From positions 62,001 to 126,000 of the forward strand of contig OY482862.1 of NCBI GenBank assembly GCA_960531495.1: 64,000 nt of DNA. Direction: 5' to 3'. Position numbers and translations under genes: made by a program. The notes beneath the pieces are model-generated. The model was given only the letters and a program-made list of their open reading frames with translations. It searched no databases and was not told the DNA's origin. Each line of letters begins with the position of its first letter. The stretch's first letter is position 1. Positions 1 through 13,800 of the stretch are shown here, piece by piece. This stretch comes from Zeus faber. Lineage: Eukaryota; Chordata; Actinopteri; Zeiformes; Zeidae.

Positions 1-2138
1 CCAGCTGTCTTAGCAAACATGGCTCCCAGGAAGGGGGTGTCACATGGGGTCTGGCAAGCAACACATTTAGAGACAAGGGCTTCATTTCTTACAGCACATG
101 TTTCACAGTCCCACTGGCCAGGCCTCTTGGAAAACTGGGCTCCGAATCTAGCGCCAAGTGGGGAGGTGAACTGCTTTGGTGCTTGATCAGAAGTAGCTAG
201 TGTTAAAGCAGTTTTAGAGGAGGGATTAGGAGATTGACAAGCAACACAATTGTTCGTTGAGGCCTCATTTCTTACATCGCAAGTTGTGCAGTCCCATTGA
301 CCAGTCTTTTTGATGAATTGGGCACCAAAACCACAGCCCAAGGAAGAGGCGGAAGGCTTGGTGGTTGGCACGTTTTCAATTTGTGTTTGTTCTGTGGCAC
401 TGTGTGTTGGTGCTGTGGCAATGGATTTAGCTGAGGGATTAGAAGCTTGACAAACACAGCTGTCAATAGAGGACTTATTTCTTCCAGCACATATTGAACA
501 GTCTCGCTGCCCTGTTTTTTTGCTAAACTCAGCTCCAAACACAGGACCACCAGCACTGCTAGCAGTATCTAATGGTGCGGCACCTATGCCAAAAGAAAAT
601 GATGAGGGTAAAGATGACCCAAATCCTGAAAATGTAGTGCTCTTTGTCAAATCTGCACCAAATTTGAAGGTAAAGGCACTTGCTACTGTTGAGCTGCAAG
701 GAATATCTTTTGATTCATCTGCAGTCTTGCTGCCTGATTGTGACAGAATATTAGGATTTGAACTTTGACAGGAAACACACTGGGTAACTGTGGGCTTATT
801 TCTCACGCAGCACACACTGCAGTCCCATTCACCCTCTTTCAATGCAAATTGCGCTCCAAATGTTGTGGTTGGGGGTTCAGGCAGTTTAGAGCTTGCTTCC
901 ATTTTCTCCTGCTGGTCCTGCTTTACTGGTGACTTGGGCATGGCTTTTCGAGCATCTTCAAATTTTGTTTTGAAAAGCGCTGCCTCTTCTGCAGTTTTGA
1001 AGCGGATGGCCAGCTGCTCAGGCTTTGGCTGCTCATCTGCATAATCAACGGCATTCCAGACCCAGCACTTGTCTGAGCTGGCATTGGGTTTAAGGAGCAT
1101 ATCAGAATTGATGTAGTGGTTAGCGCAGATCTTCAGGACCTGTTCTCTCCTCATCAAGAGGCGCACCTTCCCTGAAGTGTTGTGTTTTAAAATTTTCACA
1201 TTGCCGATGCCCCGCTCCTTCCACTCTTTAGTCTCTGTGTTGAAGCGAAACAGCTTGGCCCTGTTGCAAAACATCTCCTCTTCTTCTTCCTCCCCAGTTT
1301 TAACATCTACTTTATCAGGAAGGGGCACAATGGGTTCAAAGTGAGGACCATCCTCATCCTCCTCCACATGAGTGCTGTCATTGTCGCTCTCCGCAGGTTG
1401 GTTTCGCACGTCTTCAGGAGACTTTGCCATCTCAAAAACAGGCTTGGGAACAGTGGTAAATTTAAAGGGCTCTACTTTTTCAAACAGGCCTCTGGTGCTC
1501 TGTGCCGTGCCTGTGAAAGAGAAGCCAGTGACATTTTTGCTGCCGAAGGTGAAGATTTCGGTTTGACTGGGAGGTGGATCCTGAGCGAGAGGTTTCTGCT
1601 CAGAATGTCCATCTGTTTTAGTGGTAATGTCTGAAGTCAGTAGACCAAGCAAGCTCTCGTTGTGCTTAGTACGAAAAGCAGAAAAGGTGAAATCTCCGTC
1701 ATTGGATTTGAAGTTAGAATTGAACTTAAATGCTGATGGTGGTGTGGACTGAGCAGCCACACCAGATCCAAAAACAGGAACCATGGCTACTTCAGCAGAT
1801 GCCTGTTGGCCAAATGAGATCTTCCCAAGGTCCACAGGTTTTCCCTCAATGCTCTTTGGTGGTTGAACAGGAACTACAGAGGGCTTTGTGAAGTACCCGG
1901 GTTCAGGAAGAGGTGGATTGGTAGATGGCTGAGTGACACCTTGGCTGTAATAATCCTCACTATATGGAGAGAGGAGGCTTGTAGCTGGTGAATCAAAGCG
2001 GAGAGGAGCACCAAAGACTTGGTCTTGTGGAGTATAGATGCAGGCTGGAGCAGTTTGCAGGGGAGGTGTATGAGTGGGCTGCTGATAGGAATATATATGC
2101 TGCTGTGGTGGTATACGGTTCATGCTGTACACAGGGCC
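1..2138 (-). CDS. ranbp2: ranbp2 giant exon 20 (FG linker, RanBD1, zinc fingers); cut by window edge
   Basis: This exon is at least 2,138 bp, starts [13 protein letters not shown] and stays open to the left edge. About 2135-1300 is a proline/serine-rich linker with scattered FG and FGS motifs. It contains [13 protein letters not shown] and an acidic stretch before [15 protein letters not shown]. About 1290-943 is a Ran-binding domain ([20 protein letters not shown], then [16 protein letters not shown]). Four RanBP2-type zinc-finger positions follow at about 833-762, 515-440, 308-241 and 123-55. The second is degenerate (see findings). The rest of the protein is beyond the left edge. No stop or frameshift was found. 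Confidence 0.95.
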
Positions 2139-5100
2139 CTTTGAAAAAACAAAGTACACAGGAAAAGGTCAAAAGTCTGATTTCTCTATGGGCAAACAAG
2201 GGATGCAACTTTTGATACTCATAGTTAGTTACCTTTGTGGGGGTCACATTTGCTGCGGTGCGAAGTAAATATTGGGAGTTGTAAACCGGAGACTGGTTGT
2301 AGTATACAGAGGGCCCTGTGGTAGCAACTGGAGAAAAATGTATACATTTCAAAACCTGTTTCTGTTCATTTACACCAATTTTAAACCTTTGCTTATAGTG
2401 ACAGTTCATTAAAAAACGGGTTAAAAACTGTTAAATAGAAAAGCAGCAATTTCTTTAATCAAAAGGACCAAAATTAATGCTTACCCCATGCCCTGTAGGT
2501 AAGCAATAGCCTATTTGTGTACAGGGTGTCTGCCACTTAAAATACAATTTAGGACCCAATTTGTATGATAATTCACAAGTCAGACCCCACGGTGGATATA
2601 AATGTAATAAAAAAATCATATCATTAGATTGTGTATTATTTCATATCAAAGGAGAGAAAAACATGCCAGTGTTCAAGTCGATAACAAAAGTGTACAGAAT
2701 CTGTGCCAGAATACAAATCTATAAACAATGTACAATGAAGTTTTAGAATATAGGATACAATGCAGTTTTAAAATAACTTTGAATGAGCTCATTACATTAC
2801 ATTAAGCAGACGCTTTTATCCAAAGCGACTTACAATTATTCAAACACCGACGGACGCAGCCATCAGGAGCAATTAGGGGTTAAGTGCCTTGCTCAAGGAC
2901 ACTACAGCATGCTAGCAGGAGGAGCCTGGGATCAAACCAGCAACGTTTAGATTACTAGATAACCAGCTCTACCTCCTGAGCTACCATCCCCATAGCTCAA
3001 CACAGTGATATAATTTTTCATGTTTTCCATGAAATTCCAACATTATCAAATTTGTGATTAATCAGAAATGTTGCAATTAATCTATATGTAAAACAACCTT
3101 TTGTATGTTTAAAATACCACAGAAGATTAAATAACTATCAATCCTGAGGAAAAAATTCAATTACTCAACATTCAAGCAATTTTTTTTTTTTTTTTTAAAA
3201 CACCAAATCTGGCACTACACACAGCTTGTTACTAACAAACCTGATAGGGGAGACCCATGGAAGGCCTGTACTGGGGTGTAAGATTCCTGTATACCCTCAA
3301 CTCCGTAGCTCTCTCCATACATCCTGTGGTGAGAGGAGCCCATGTTTCCAGAGGAATTGTGCCTCAAATCATGGACCTCATTCTAAAATACAAAAAGGCT
3401 GGTGTAAATTGCCTTCAATCGATAACAGAGCATTTCATTATTTTCACATTTTATATTTTGTTCTAAATCACAATGCATACAATTTCTAATCTTGTTACAA
3501 TTTCTAATGTCAGGATGTATACAGCTCACGTTCCTGACATTAAGATTAGAAATTGTTGCATACCCTCACCTTCCGTGACTATCAAATAAAGAGAAGAGCA
3601 TAGTCAGGGAAAGAAAGTAAAGTAATGGCAGTATGTAAATAGGTAGATGACATCTAAATATTGTGCACATTAAAGTAGCACTATGTAACTTTTGGTATTT
3701 GGCACCCCTACTGTCTGACTGCAATTGCACCGTTACAGCACTGTCGTAAAACTCGGTCCAGTGTCAGAAAATAATGTATTTTACTGGACAATTATGAACC
3801 ATATCGGTCACTTTTCAATAAGTCTGTTTCAAACGCACATATAATGTACACCTAGGTTACAGCACCCTTTGCACAGGCCTTGGCACTTCAGCAAGCACTC
3901 AGTCCACGGCTCCCCTGGAGCCTCTCTCCCCAGAGCTCCAGGGAGAGAGGGCGCAGGGATCAGCCCCCTGTACCGGTGAAGGTACCAGATGTGTTTGGCC
4001 TGGCAGATCGGCTGGCAGGCGCGAGTCAGAGGGTGAACCAAACCACTGTGGCGTAATGAAAGTGCTGGCGCGCAGCGGCTTAAATGCAGGTCCCAGGCGC
4101 ACCACTGGCCTGTCTCATTGCTGCTGTTGGAGAAGTGGAGCGGCTACGTTTTATTTGGGAATTTTCACCAGACATTTTGACCGGCAAGTTTATAATTTTT
4201 CAGTTGTTTTTTTTTCCCCCCAAATAAATTTTACCTGGCAAAAAACAGTTATTACCGAAGCCAAACATCAAGGAAGTTACGTAGTGGTGAAAATCATAAC
4301 GCGCTAAACCACCAAAGTTACATAGTTCATGAACAGAATTTAGTGGGTGGTGGGAATCAAAGAGGTGCCATTCTCCATATTAGAAGTCAATGTACCATCA
4401 TAATGATTTTGAAGCGGTTATCTTAAGGTAAACAAGTTACATAGTGTTTCTTTAAACCATCACATATATTAGCAGTTGAAGTTAGAACATAGCTTGCTTT
4501 AGTAGACCAATATCTATTTTGAACACAGCATTTTAACTCATTTACAATACAGCATACACAGAAAAAAAAAAAAAAACCTTACCAATAGTTCAATATAACT
4601 TAAATGTACCAAGGTAAGGATAAAAGATATTAAAAGAGTGTAACTTAAAAACTTACTTTGAGAGCTTCTACTTGCTGGCAGAGCATCTGGAGGAGGGTCT
4701 TTTGGTCCTCGACCCAATGGGGAGGTGTCTTGGGAGAAATATAAATTTAAATAGTATACACATTGTATTCAAAGAACAAATGGGCCATCAAAGCATGTGC
4801 AAACCCAAATGATAAAATAAATAATAAAAAAAGATTCTCACCGGGTGCGTTTTAGAGGGAGAGACTATGCTTTTGTTAGGTGAGGTAGTGGAGAAGTTGA
4901 TATGAGAAATAACCGCAGCAGTGTCTGGGCTAGAGTGCACTGGCGCTCTTCTGTCCCCCCCTTTCTCCTCCTCTTCTGTGATCTCACCCACCTCTTCCAG
5001 CTGCTGGTTCACCTCATTTAGGAGGCCCATCACGTCCTCCATAGGTACAGGCAGCTGTGGGAAAAGCCAATTTAAATAAATGTACACAATGTACTCCAAT

Positions 5101-8100
5101 GGCCTACAGTCACCAGATCTCTAAGGGGTTTGATTGAGTGGAAAGTTTTGATAAATGAGGTTCAATGTAGCCTTGCCATACACCAGCATGATTGTACACC
5201 AATCAGCCACAACATTAAAAAAACCCACAGTCAATTTTATCAGTCGAATCGGATTTGGCTGTTCAATGCGAAGGTGGGGGGCACAGAGGAACACGGAGGA
5301 ACGTTGTGCATAGGAATGGGTACAGACCCACCCGGCAATAAAAGGGCCCTGGGGCTAAATTATTAAAGACTGTAGTATAGATAAGCTCCAACATTACCGG
5401 TACTGTTAACAGTACTGGAGAAATTAAGAATATTAATTTATTTTTCAGGGACAATGCCATAAACATTGTAAAAGGTTACAAAAACATGCAACACATACAC
5501 TACTCACAAAATGTTAGGGATATTTGGCTTTCAGGTGACATTTATGGAAAATGTAAAAAGCTCACGCTACAGTGATATTATATCATGAAAGTAGGGCATT
5601 TAAGTAGAAGCATGCAATGGTGATTTCCTCATCTCAAACAATTTATTGAAACAAAAGCCAACAACAGTGGTGGGTATTCCACAACAAAAAATGTCAATGT
5701 CTTAATAACATGTCATGTGCCCTTGAGCATCAACTACAGCTTGACAACGACGTCTCATGCTGTTCACAAGTCGACTTATTGTCTGCTGAGGCATGGCACC
5801 CAACTCTTCTTGAAGGGTGGCCCTCAGGTCATTGAGGTTCTGGGGTACAGATTTACGAGCCTCTACACGGCGACTCAGCTGATCCCATAGGTAGCATGAT
5901 GATGAAGAAGAGGACTGTTTGAATACCAATTCTAATTCAACCAGGAAATTTATTGGTCGATTCATGGATCAAACACCTGTTGTGAATTTTGCCGTTCAGC
6001 TCCTTGTGAGAGAACAGCAAGTTGTGCAAAAAGTACTTAAACATTGAACAGATGGACATGTGCATCTAAAAGTTTAGAGAAGGTCAAATTAAGTTCACCT
6101 TGTAAAGATTATAGTGCATTTTATCTTCATCCTGAAATTTCACCCGAAAGCAGAATATCCATAACTTTTTGTGAGTAGTGTATATGCAACACAGATGTGT
6201 TGCATATACACTATCCGCATATAGGATTTCTAGCCGAGGCTAATTTGCGACCACTGTCCCTGGTTTGGCTTTTCTACCTAAAAAAAAAAAAGGTCATTAC
6301 ACATCATTACCAGAACTACGTAAGTTAAAGCAAGCACAAAATAGGTAGAGACATTCTTTACATGATCGTACAATAATTACATCACACTACAATCAGTGAT
6401 ACAAATGTGTATGTGATCAGTGATCACAGGTTTGGTTTTGTTTCAACCAGTGTTTCACCTTTTCATTAAATGGTTTCAGATCAGTTTGTGTTTTTATTTC
6501 AGTTGGTAGGGCATTCCAAAAATGTATCCCTTTTACTTAAACAGATGACGTGGTTTTGCGCTGTGTATCTGCAGTTGTTATTTGCTGATCCCTTGGGGTG
6601 ATTCTGTTTGTGGTGTTTGTTTTTGTTGCATATGGACAAAGTACAGCTGGGGTAAGATTGTTCACACATTTAAAAATATATTTAATAGAAGAGAACTTGA
6701 TAAAGCTGCCATAACTGAGAAAGTTGTACTTTTTCAGAATTATACAGTGGTGCCAGTTCATTTGTTTTTGATCCATTATTTTCAGTGCTTGTTTGTATAG
6801 TGATATAATGGGTTTGACAGTTGACTGTGAAGCCTGGCTCCATACAGTAACACAATAGGATAGGTGAGAAAATACCATGGTATGCATGAACAGTTGAGCT
6901 GCCTTGAGAGGTATGTAATGTTTTACTCTAAAACATTCAGATTTGTCTTTACGATCTTGCATAGCTTTTTAACGTGTTTATCAAATTTGAGTTCGGAGTC
7001 CAAAATGACACCTAGGAATTGAAAATCAACGACTTCCTGTATTTCCTCTTAATCTATTTTAATTGTAAGCTCATCTTTTGCTTTCCTTCTCATGGAAAAA
7101 CACATTGACAAAGTATTTTAAAGATTCAAGGTTAGATGATTGTTTTTGGGCCATACATACAGCCTCCATTTCATTTGTTAATATCTCTGCTGCTACTGTG
7201 AGAGAAAAATGCTTACGATCATTTATATTGAATGAGGACAAAGGCCTCTACCTCCAGAGGGGGAGTGTTTTTAAAACAGTCTGTTTTCCCAGGAACCTCC
7301 CAACTTTATGTAAAGAGAAATGTTCTCTCTCTCTACAATGTCATTTGTAACAAGGAAGAACCACATCACATTTGGCCCTGTAAGGAGATAACCACAGAAT
7401 AACCACAGGGGAGCCTGGAGGTGCATTGTAAGGGATTCTAATCTGCGTCTGCCAGGTCATTTACAAGTTCCTGTGAATTCACTGTTTGATGTGACATCCA
7501 GGGAGACAGTTGAGGGACACTGACTTGTAAATGACTTCTGACCCAAGCCACACCATCTGTTGTTGTATAAAGCCCTCTTGATCAGAAATAAGATTAGACT
7601 GGTCAGAACACGGCTTTGTAGCAGTACTAAACCTCTGTCTTTATTCTGCAGAATAAATAATCTTGAATATTCTCAGTTTTTGTTTTCTTGTAGCGGGCAG
7701 ATTAACCTCACCGGTCATTGCAGAAGAATTTCTTCCACACTACACAAGGGGTTTTGGCTGATACATAAATTATTGCATCATCAGTGTACATCTGACAGCC
7801 AGCTCTTTTACAGCATGTTGGTAATTCATTTATGTTTAAGCTAAAGAGCAAAGGCCCTAAGAACGAGCCTTGTGGAATGCCCTGGAGCAACTGACTGGTA
7901 TGATGCAAACCAGTCAGTTGCTTGCTCAGAAAAGTGAAAGGTGCCAAGTTTGTTCAGAAGTACTTCATGGTTCACGGTGTCAAAGGCCTATTTAAGGTCT
8001 ATAAACACCACTCCCACTACATTACCCTTGTCTAGCGAGCTCCTGATGTTTTCAGTGAGACAGCAGTTGGCCATTTCCGTTGAGTACCCTTGCCTAAATC

Positions 8101-10739
8101 CAAATTATTTAGGATAAATGAGTTCATTGCTTACAAGGTGATCAACCAGTTCTGCAATCATTTTTTCCAAGACCTTTGAGAGAACGGGTAGAATAGAAAT
8201 TGGTCTAAAGATGCCTGCTTGGTCTGGTGCTCCAGCCTTAAAAATTGGCGTTATGACTGCTGTTTTTCAGCTTTGTGGGAATTCACCAGTTCCGATGGAG
8301 AGTGTTATCAAATGCATTATAGGTTTGACCAGGGTGGAGCTGTGTGTTTTGATAAGCACAGTATCCAACCCGAACAGATCCTTTGCCTTTGAGTTATTTA
8401 AATTGTTGATGATTTTACCTACTTTCTCTTGGTCAACCTCCTTAAAATATAAAAACTGTGATGAGTCTGTCATATCAACCTGTGATATTTTTACTGGTTC
8501 AAAATTTTCAGCAAGCTCCTCCACTGATTGAATTAAGTAATTATTAAATTAATTTGCAATTTCTAGAGTCAGTGCTCGTCACTCCATTTACTTCCAGCTC
8601 TGTTATTGATTTTCGTTGACTGGGCTTGAATTTAGTAAGACTATTTCGGTGTTTCCAAAGAGAGGTGCCATTTCCTTCAGATTCCACAATCAGTTGTGGA
8701 AAATATGTAGTTTTTGCCTTGCTCAGTTCCCTAACTACCCTATGTCTCAGTCCCTTAAAGATCAGGAGGTCTGTATTTGTTTTAGTGAACAGTACCTTTT
8801 TCAGTGCAAGATCTCTTTTTTTCCCCATTAACTGGCGAATATCATTATTCAGCCAGGGAAAAGAGACTCTTCGTTGCATGCATATAAAGATTTGTGTATA
8901 TTTCTCAATCAGTTCTTTGAGTGTTTTCATCAAAGTGTGACAGCAGTTGTCTAAATGTTGTTTGTAAAACGTTATTCCAGTCATTATTTAGTTGGTTTTC
9001 AAATTGTTGCATCTTATTTTTGGGAATGACTGCATTCCTTGGTTTATGTTCATTCATAAACATCGGTAGACGCTGTTTTGTTAGTTTTCTGACAATCAGG
9101 TTCATGTTACGGTCAGAAAGGCCCGTTAAGTTATACGTCCTTGTAACTTGTTTGGGTCTGTTTGTGACTATTAGATCAATCATGGTTTTACTCATTCTTG
9201 TAATTCTTGTTGGACCCTTTACCAACTGTTAAAAATGTTATTGACATTATCATTTTCAACTTTTGTTTGCCTCTTTTGTCTAACCAATTTATATTCAAGT
9301 CTCCAAAAAAGAGAGATTCCGAGCGACAAATTAACAGTTTCAGCAATTCATCCAAACTATGATAAAATGAGACGTCATGTGTTGATTATACTGGATTACA
9401 ACGTTATAATTCATCTTGGGGGACAATAATATATTTAAGGCTAGACATTCTAAAGATGTGTCCAGTTTGATTTTGTTACATTTAAAAGTGTCTTTGACAC
9501 AAAACAATACGTCCTCTCCCCTGCCAGATGATTCATCCTTTCCGTAGCAAACATAGCCGAAACATCAATCATACTGGTTGCGATATTACAATTAAGCCAG
9601 GTCTCACTCAGAGCTAAGAAGTGCTCAAGGAACTACACTGTGCCAGACCCGCCCGGTCTGTTTGGCGGTCACGTCTGGCCCATGTACGTCAAACACAAGA
9701 ACATTCCTTGAGCAAGATTAGAGTCCGTCAGTAGATGTTGAATTTGATCTCCTTTTGATATTATGCTCCTAATGTTAAGGTGTCAATTTTTTCGGGATTT
9801 AAGAATCCCATTAGCTGCACATATCGTCCGCTTTGGCAACTTGGGTCGCCTGTGAGAGTATGGTTGTTCAGAGTCACACAGTTCATGTCCCCCCAGGTAG
9901 AAAACAGGGCTGACAGGTGGATTGAGGTCTTGTTGGTCATATATTTAGGCTGTTTAGGCAGGTTATATATTTAGGCTATATAGCCCGTTTCTAACTTGCA
10001 AGATTAAGATATTCATCTAAGAAGCATTTTTGCTCTTGTCAGAAGAGACATCTCTCCCTCTCCTGATGCATCAGCTGAATGGGTATATGTGCGAGGGGGC
10101 GGGGCCGGCTCCCTCTACCGGCTTGATAAACAGTACCTGGAAGAGTAGAAGTATCGTTAAAATCGAAACGACACCCATCCATACTCGTGCCCCTTTCCTC
10201 CATGCCCCCATAAGACAACTAAAAACAGTGTTTTTAGTTGTTTTATTTGGAAGAACGGGGCAATGGCTCTCTGGCATCGGGGGCACGGAGAGCAGTGTTC
10301 GCATCCGTTTCCAGATGCGGATGATTAACTCATATAAAAATATATTTATAATATATTATATTAGACTTATTTATAATTCTTCATTGAAATGTTATTCCGT
10401 GCATTTATAAGCTTCTAAGTGTTTTATCCTGAGGTCTGCACACTGACAAAAAAAAACAAAAAAAAAAACAAAAAAAAACGACTGCTCGACTTGAAGAATC
10501 TCAGTCGACGGATAAGCTTCTGACTAATGATGATTAGACTGGTCAGCTTTCAGGTGGCAGCCCCAAAAACCACTTACAGGTGAATTGAATAACATTGCTC
10601 ATCTCATTCTAACTACATCTGTCAAGGGGTTGGATATATTAGGCAGCAGGTGAACAGGAAGCTCTTGAAGTTGATGTGTTGGAAGCAGGACAAAGCGTAA
10701 GGATCTGAGCGACTTTCAAGAACAATCTTTAATCGTCAC

Positions 10740-10780
<41 letters not shown>

Positions 10781-10809
10781 CAACACGCGCGCACACACAC
10801 TACAACACG

Positions 10810-10852
<43 letters not shown>

Positions 10853-13800
10853 GCGCGCTTTGGATGGTGGCCGAACCCAGGACCTTCTTGCTGTGAGGCA
10901 GCAGTGCAATGCACTGCGCCACCACCAATTTGACATAGACCAAATTGTGACGGCTAGAGGACTGGGTCAGAGCATCTCCAAAACGGCAGGTCTTGTGTGT
11001 GTTCCTAGTATGCAGTGGTTAGTCCCTACCAAAAGTGGTCCAAGGAAGGACAACCAGTGAACCGTGAAAATACACGGTTACACAATATTAGTGGTTATTA
11101 GTGGTGGTATCAATGTTGTGGCTGATCAGTGTAAACAATATTTTTTTTGTATACAATCATACAAAAAACATCACTGATCCATCAGAGATCAACGCACCAA
11201 CCTTTTCTATGCCGTCAGCATTAGCAATGTAGATCTTGGACAAGTAAGTCCTGTACTTTCTGAGGAAGGTCACACACCGGTCCTGGGTCTCCTCTACTCC
11301 ATTGCCCGCCTCTTCAGATAGCCGCTGATAGATCTGCAGGAAAGTGTCTATTAAAGCAAGCTACTGCCATGCCACTAACACAAGTGGTGGAGAATAAGCT
11401 AATGGCGTCTTGGGGAACAAATGGTACCTTCAAGTCGATGACTCTTTTAGTTAGTGAAGCTGGAAGAGGGGAAAAAACAGAAAAAAAAAACCCAAAAAAA
11501 CAAAAGAACCTACCTGTGCAAGGTGCCAGGTAGATAACAAATTATTAATGGTTTCCAGGGTAGCGATGGCCTCCTCCGTCTTGCCCTCTATGTCCAGGAG
11601 ACAAGCAAACGCTATCATGGCCTCCTCCTCATAGGCTTTCAGGGTTGAGATCTGAGACAAGTTGTGTGGACAGACCCATAGATCAAGTTCCAAAATAATA
11701 TATGGATCTAGTTAGGAGGTCAAAAGGAAACCTGGATTACAATGCTTTGCCTGGGTCTTAGAGTTGATATCTAACTGCCACAGTTGTTTCCTGACCATGA
11801 ATTCTCCCCCGGGCCATGTAACCAGTGAAAACCATTGCAGCATTTCATTCTTTAGTGGATGAAAAAAAAAAAAGAAAAAGTCAAACAATTCAAACTGTAG
11901 CAGACCTGGATCTCTCTTGAGGAGAAGTGGATGAAGAGAGGGTCAAGTGGTTCCGGGATGCTGCGTCTATTTTTAATCTTATCAAAAAGCGGAAGGAGTG
12001 TCTTCCAATAGTGGACACTACGACCAATGTATTCCTTCTGATCGTAGTAAGAGTTCACTCCCATGCCCTGGTGTATCAACAAAGAAATGGGACAGGCAGC
12101 TCATTTACAATCGGGTTAGAGCAACATTGCATGTTATCTTTGGAAATAACTGCCTCTGAGGAAAGTTATGCTCTGGTTAGCGGATTGAGTCATAGAAAAA
12201 TAGTTCAGTGGCAAATCATTGCCTGAAGAAAAACACGTATAAAAAGACTGCATTTGTTTCTTCTCTTCAGCTGTAAGTATGGGGGTAGATTTGTCTATAT
12301 TATAATATTATTTGTGTGGATAGATAGCAATCCATGTGCACATTTGTAATCTGTAAATATAAAAATTTCACAAAACAATATAGATTTGTAAACTCATAAA
12401 ACTATTTAGCAAATACACAAATAGCATACAAAAATAGCAAATATGTAAATAAAAAAAGATCCATGAACATGTTAATTTAATTAACAAATAAGCAAAAATA
12501 ATTTGTGAAAAATAATTCCCTAACCTTTACAACTCTCAAACTGGCATTTGTGTATTTAAATTCTAAGTGTGTTATTTTATTTTCCACACACATACAAGAG
12601 TTTTGAGACAAACTTTCCTCCAGTGCAACCATAAATCCACTCGTATCACTCGGCCCTTTTCAGATACCAAGTGATCACGTGACAACATAATTTTCCGCAT
12701 TTCAAAGTAAGACGTGTCTTTCTGTGAGCGGTTCCAAAAATAATCAGCAACAACTAATGCCTGCTTCAGACTAAACACTATTTCCCTGTGACTTAGATGA
12801 TACAGGCCCTTATGCCTATGTTCCAGTGCATACCTACAGTATACTGCTATTATATAGTCTATATACAGTATACATATGTAAACACATTCACACAATTAAT
12901 ATGGAGACAAATCTACCCTTGTATGGCAACGATATTAAAAATTCTTATTTATACAATATGTATTTCATTAAAAGAAAAAATGAATGATTACAGAATTTAG
13001 TCTATTTAACTGAGGACTCTGATTTGGGTGATTTCAAGATCTAACAGTGGCCATTCATTCAATCACCTTTTGAGTCCAGGTGTAATTGAGTGCAGCTGTC
13101 ACCCTCAATATGGCCAATCTCCCTTTGCAGCACACAACAAAAAGCGCACATTTTTCAATGCACATTCCTTACCTTGTTGCTGAGATGTTGAGCCCAATGG
13201 ACAGCCAGCGCTGGCTGCAGGCCATGCTTCTCTCCGGCCCTCAGGGTGTTCAACCCATGCTGCACGATCATCCGCAATTTTGCAGACATGCCAGGCCTGC
13301 GTAAATACACACACACCAAGCCAGACCATCTACATCACAATGTATAGACACCCAATTTGGAAGCACTAAGGGACTATACCTTGTACCAGTGGTGAAGTAA
13401 CTACAACTCAAGTCTGACCCACGTTCACACATACAGCAACAAAAGCAACAGTATCTCATTCATTCTCTATGGCAGCCAGCGACATTACATTACATTTAGC
13501 AGACGCTTTTATCCAAAGCCACTTACAATTATTCAAACACCGACGGACGCAGCCATCAGGAGCAATTAGGGGTCTAAGTGTCTTGCTCAAGGACACTACA
13601 GCATGCTAGGAGGAGGAGCCTGGGATCGAACCAGCAACCTTTAGATTACTAGACGACCAGCTCTACCTCCTGAGCTACCGTCCCGCTACCGCCAAGCGAA
13701 CATACATTTTGCTTGGTATAGCTTTTTGCGTACCACCAAGCCTAAAAATGTTTTTTTTGGGGGGGGGGGAGACAACGACGACGACACTGAAACTGATCTG

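Larger units (their letters stand above)
2139..4656. other. ranbp2 introns 17-19: one SINE, otherwise unremarkable
   Basis: Outside exons 18 and 19 this stretch is AT-rich intron with a T run at 3181-3196 and a SINE (2790-2991). The piece at about 3,670-4,440 has some GC-rich sequence and in-frame-looking ORFs, but no splice-consistent or recognisable coding content. I saw no gene in it. Confidence 0.6.
10541..11133 (+). mobile_element. Non-autonomous Tc1-like element carrying a SINE
   Basis: The right end GTTGTGGCTGATCAGTGTA and the 5' region (TTACAGGTGAATTGAATAAC; GGTCAGAGCATCTCCAAAAC; AAAAGTGGTCCAAGGAAGGA) match a common fish Tc1-like family. The transposase part after GGTCCAAGGAAGGA is missing, so it is an internally deleted copy. 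SINE S1 copy a (10722-10926) is inserted in it. Confidence 0.75.
5055..11201. other. ranbp2 intron 15, expanded by transposons
   Basis: This 6.1-kb intron holds, left to right, a lone Tc1 terminal repeat (5195-5222), a deleted Tc1-like element (about 5503-6182), a degenerate LINE (about 6,290-9,990) with an LTR-like insertion, and a hairpin near 10.2 kb. A second Tc1-like element (10541-11133) follows, carrying a SINE and (CA)n array. No host exon was recognised inside it. Confidence 0.7.

Noticed and set aside
520..1634. Several plus-strand ORFs over the left end
   Set aside because: They lie antisense to ranbp2 exon 20, whose minus-strand frame is open throughout with clear domains. They are shadows.
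10215..10241. Hairpin as a transcription terminator
   Set aside because: This is vertebrate intronic DNA, and no gene or pol III unit ends here.
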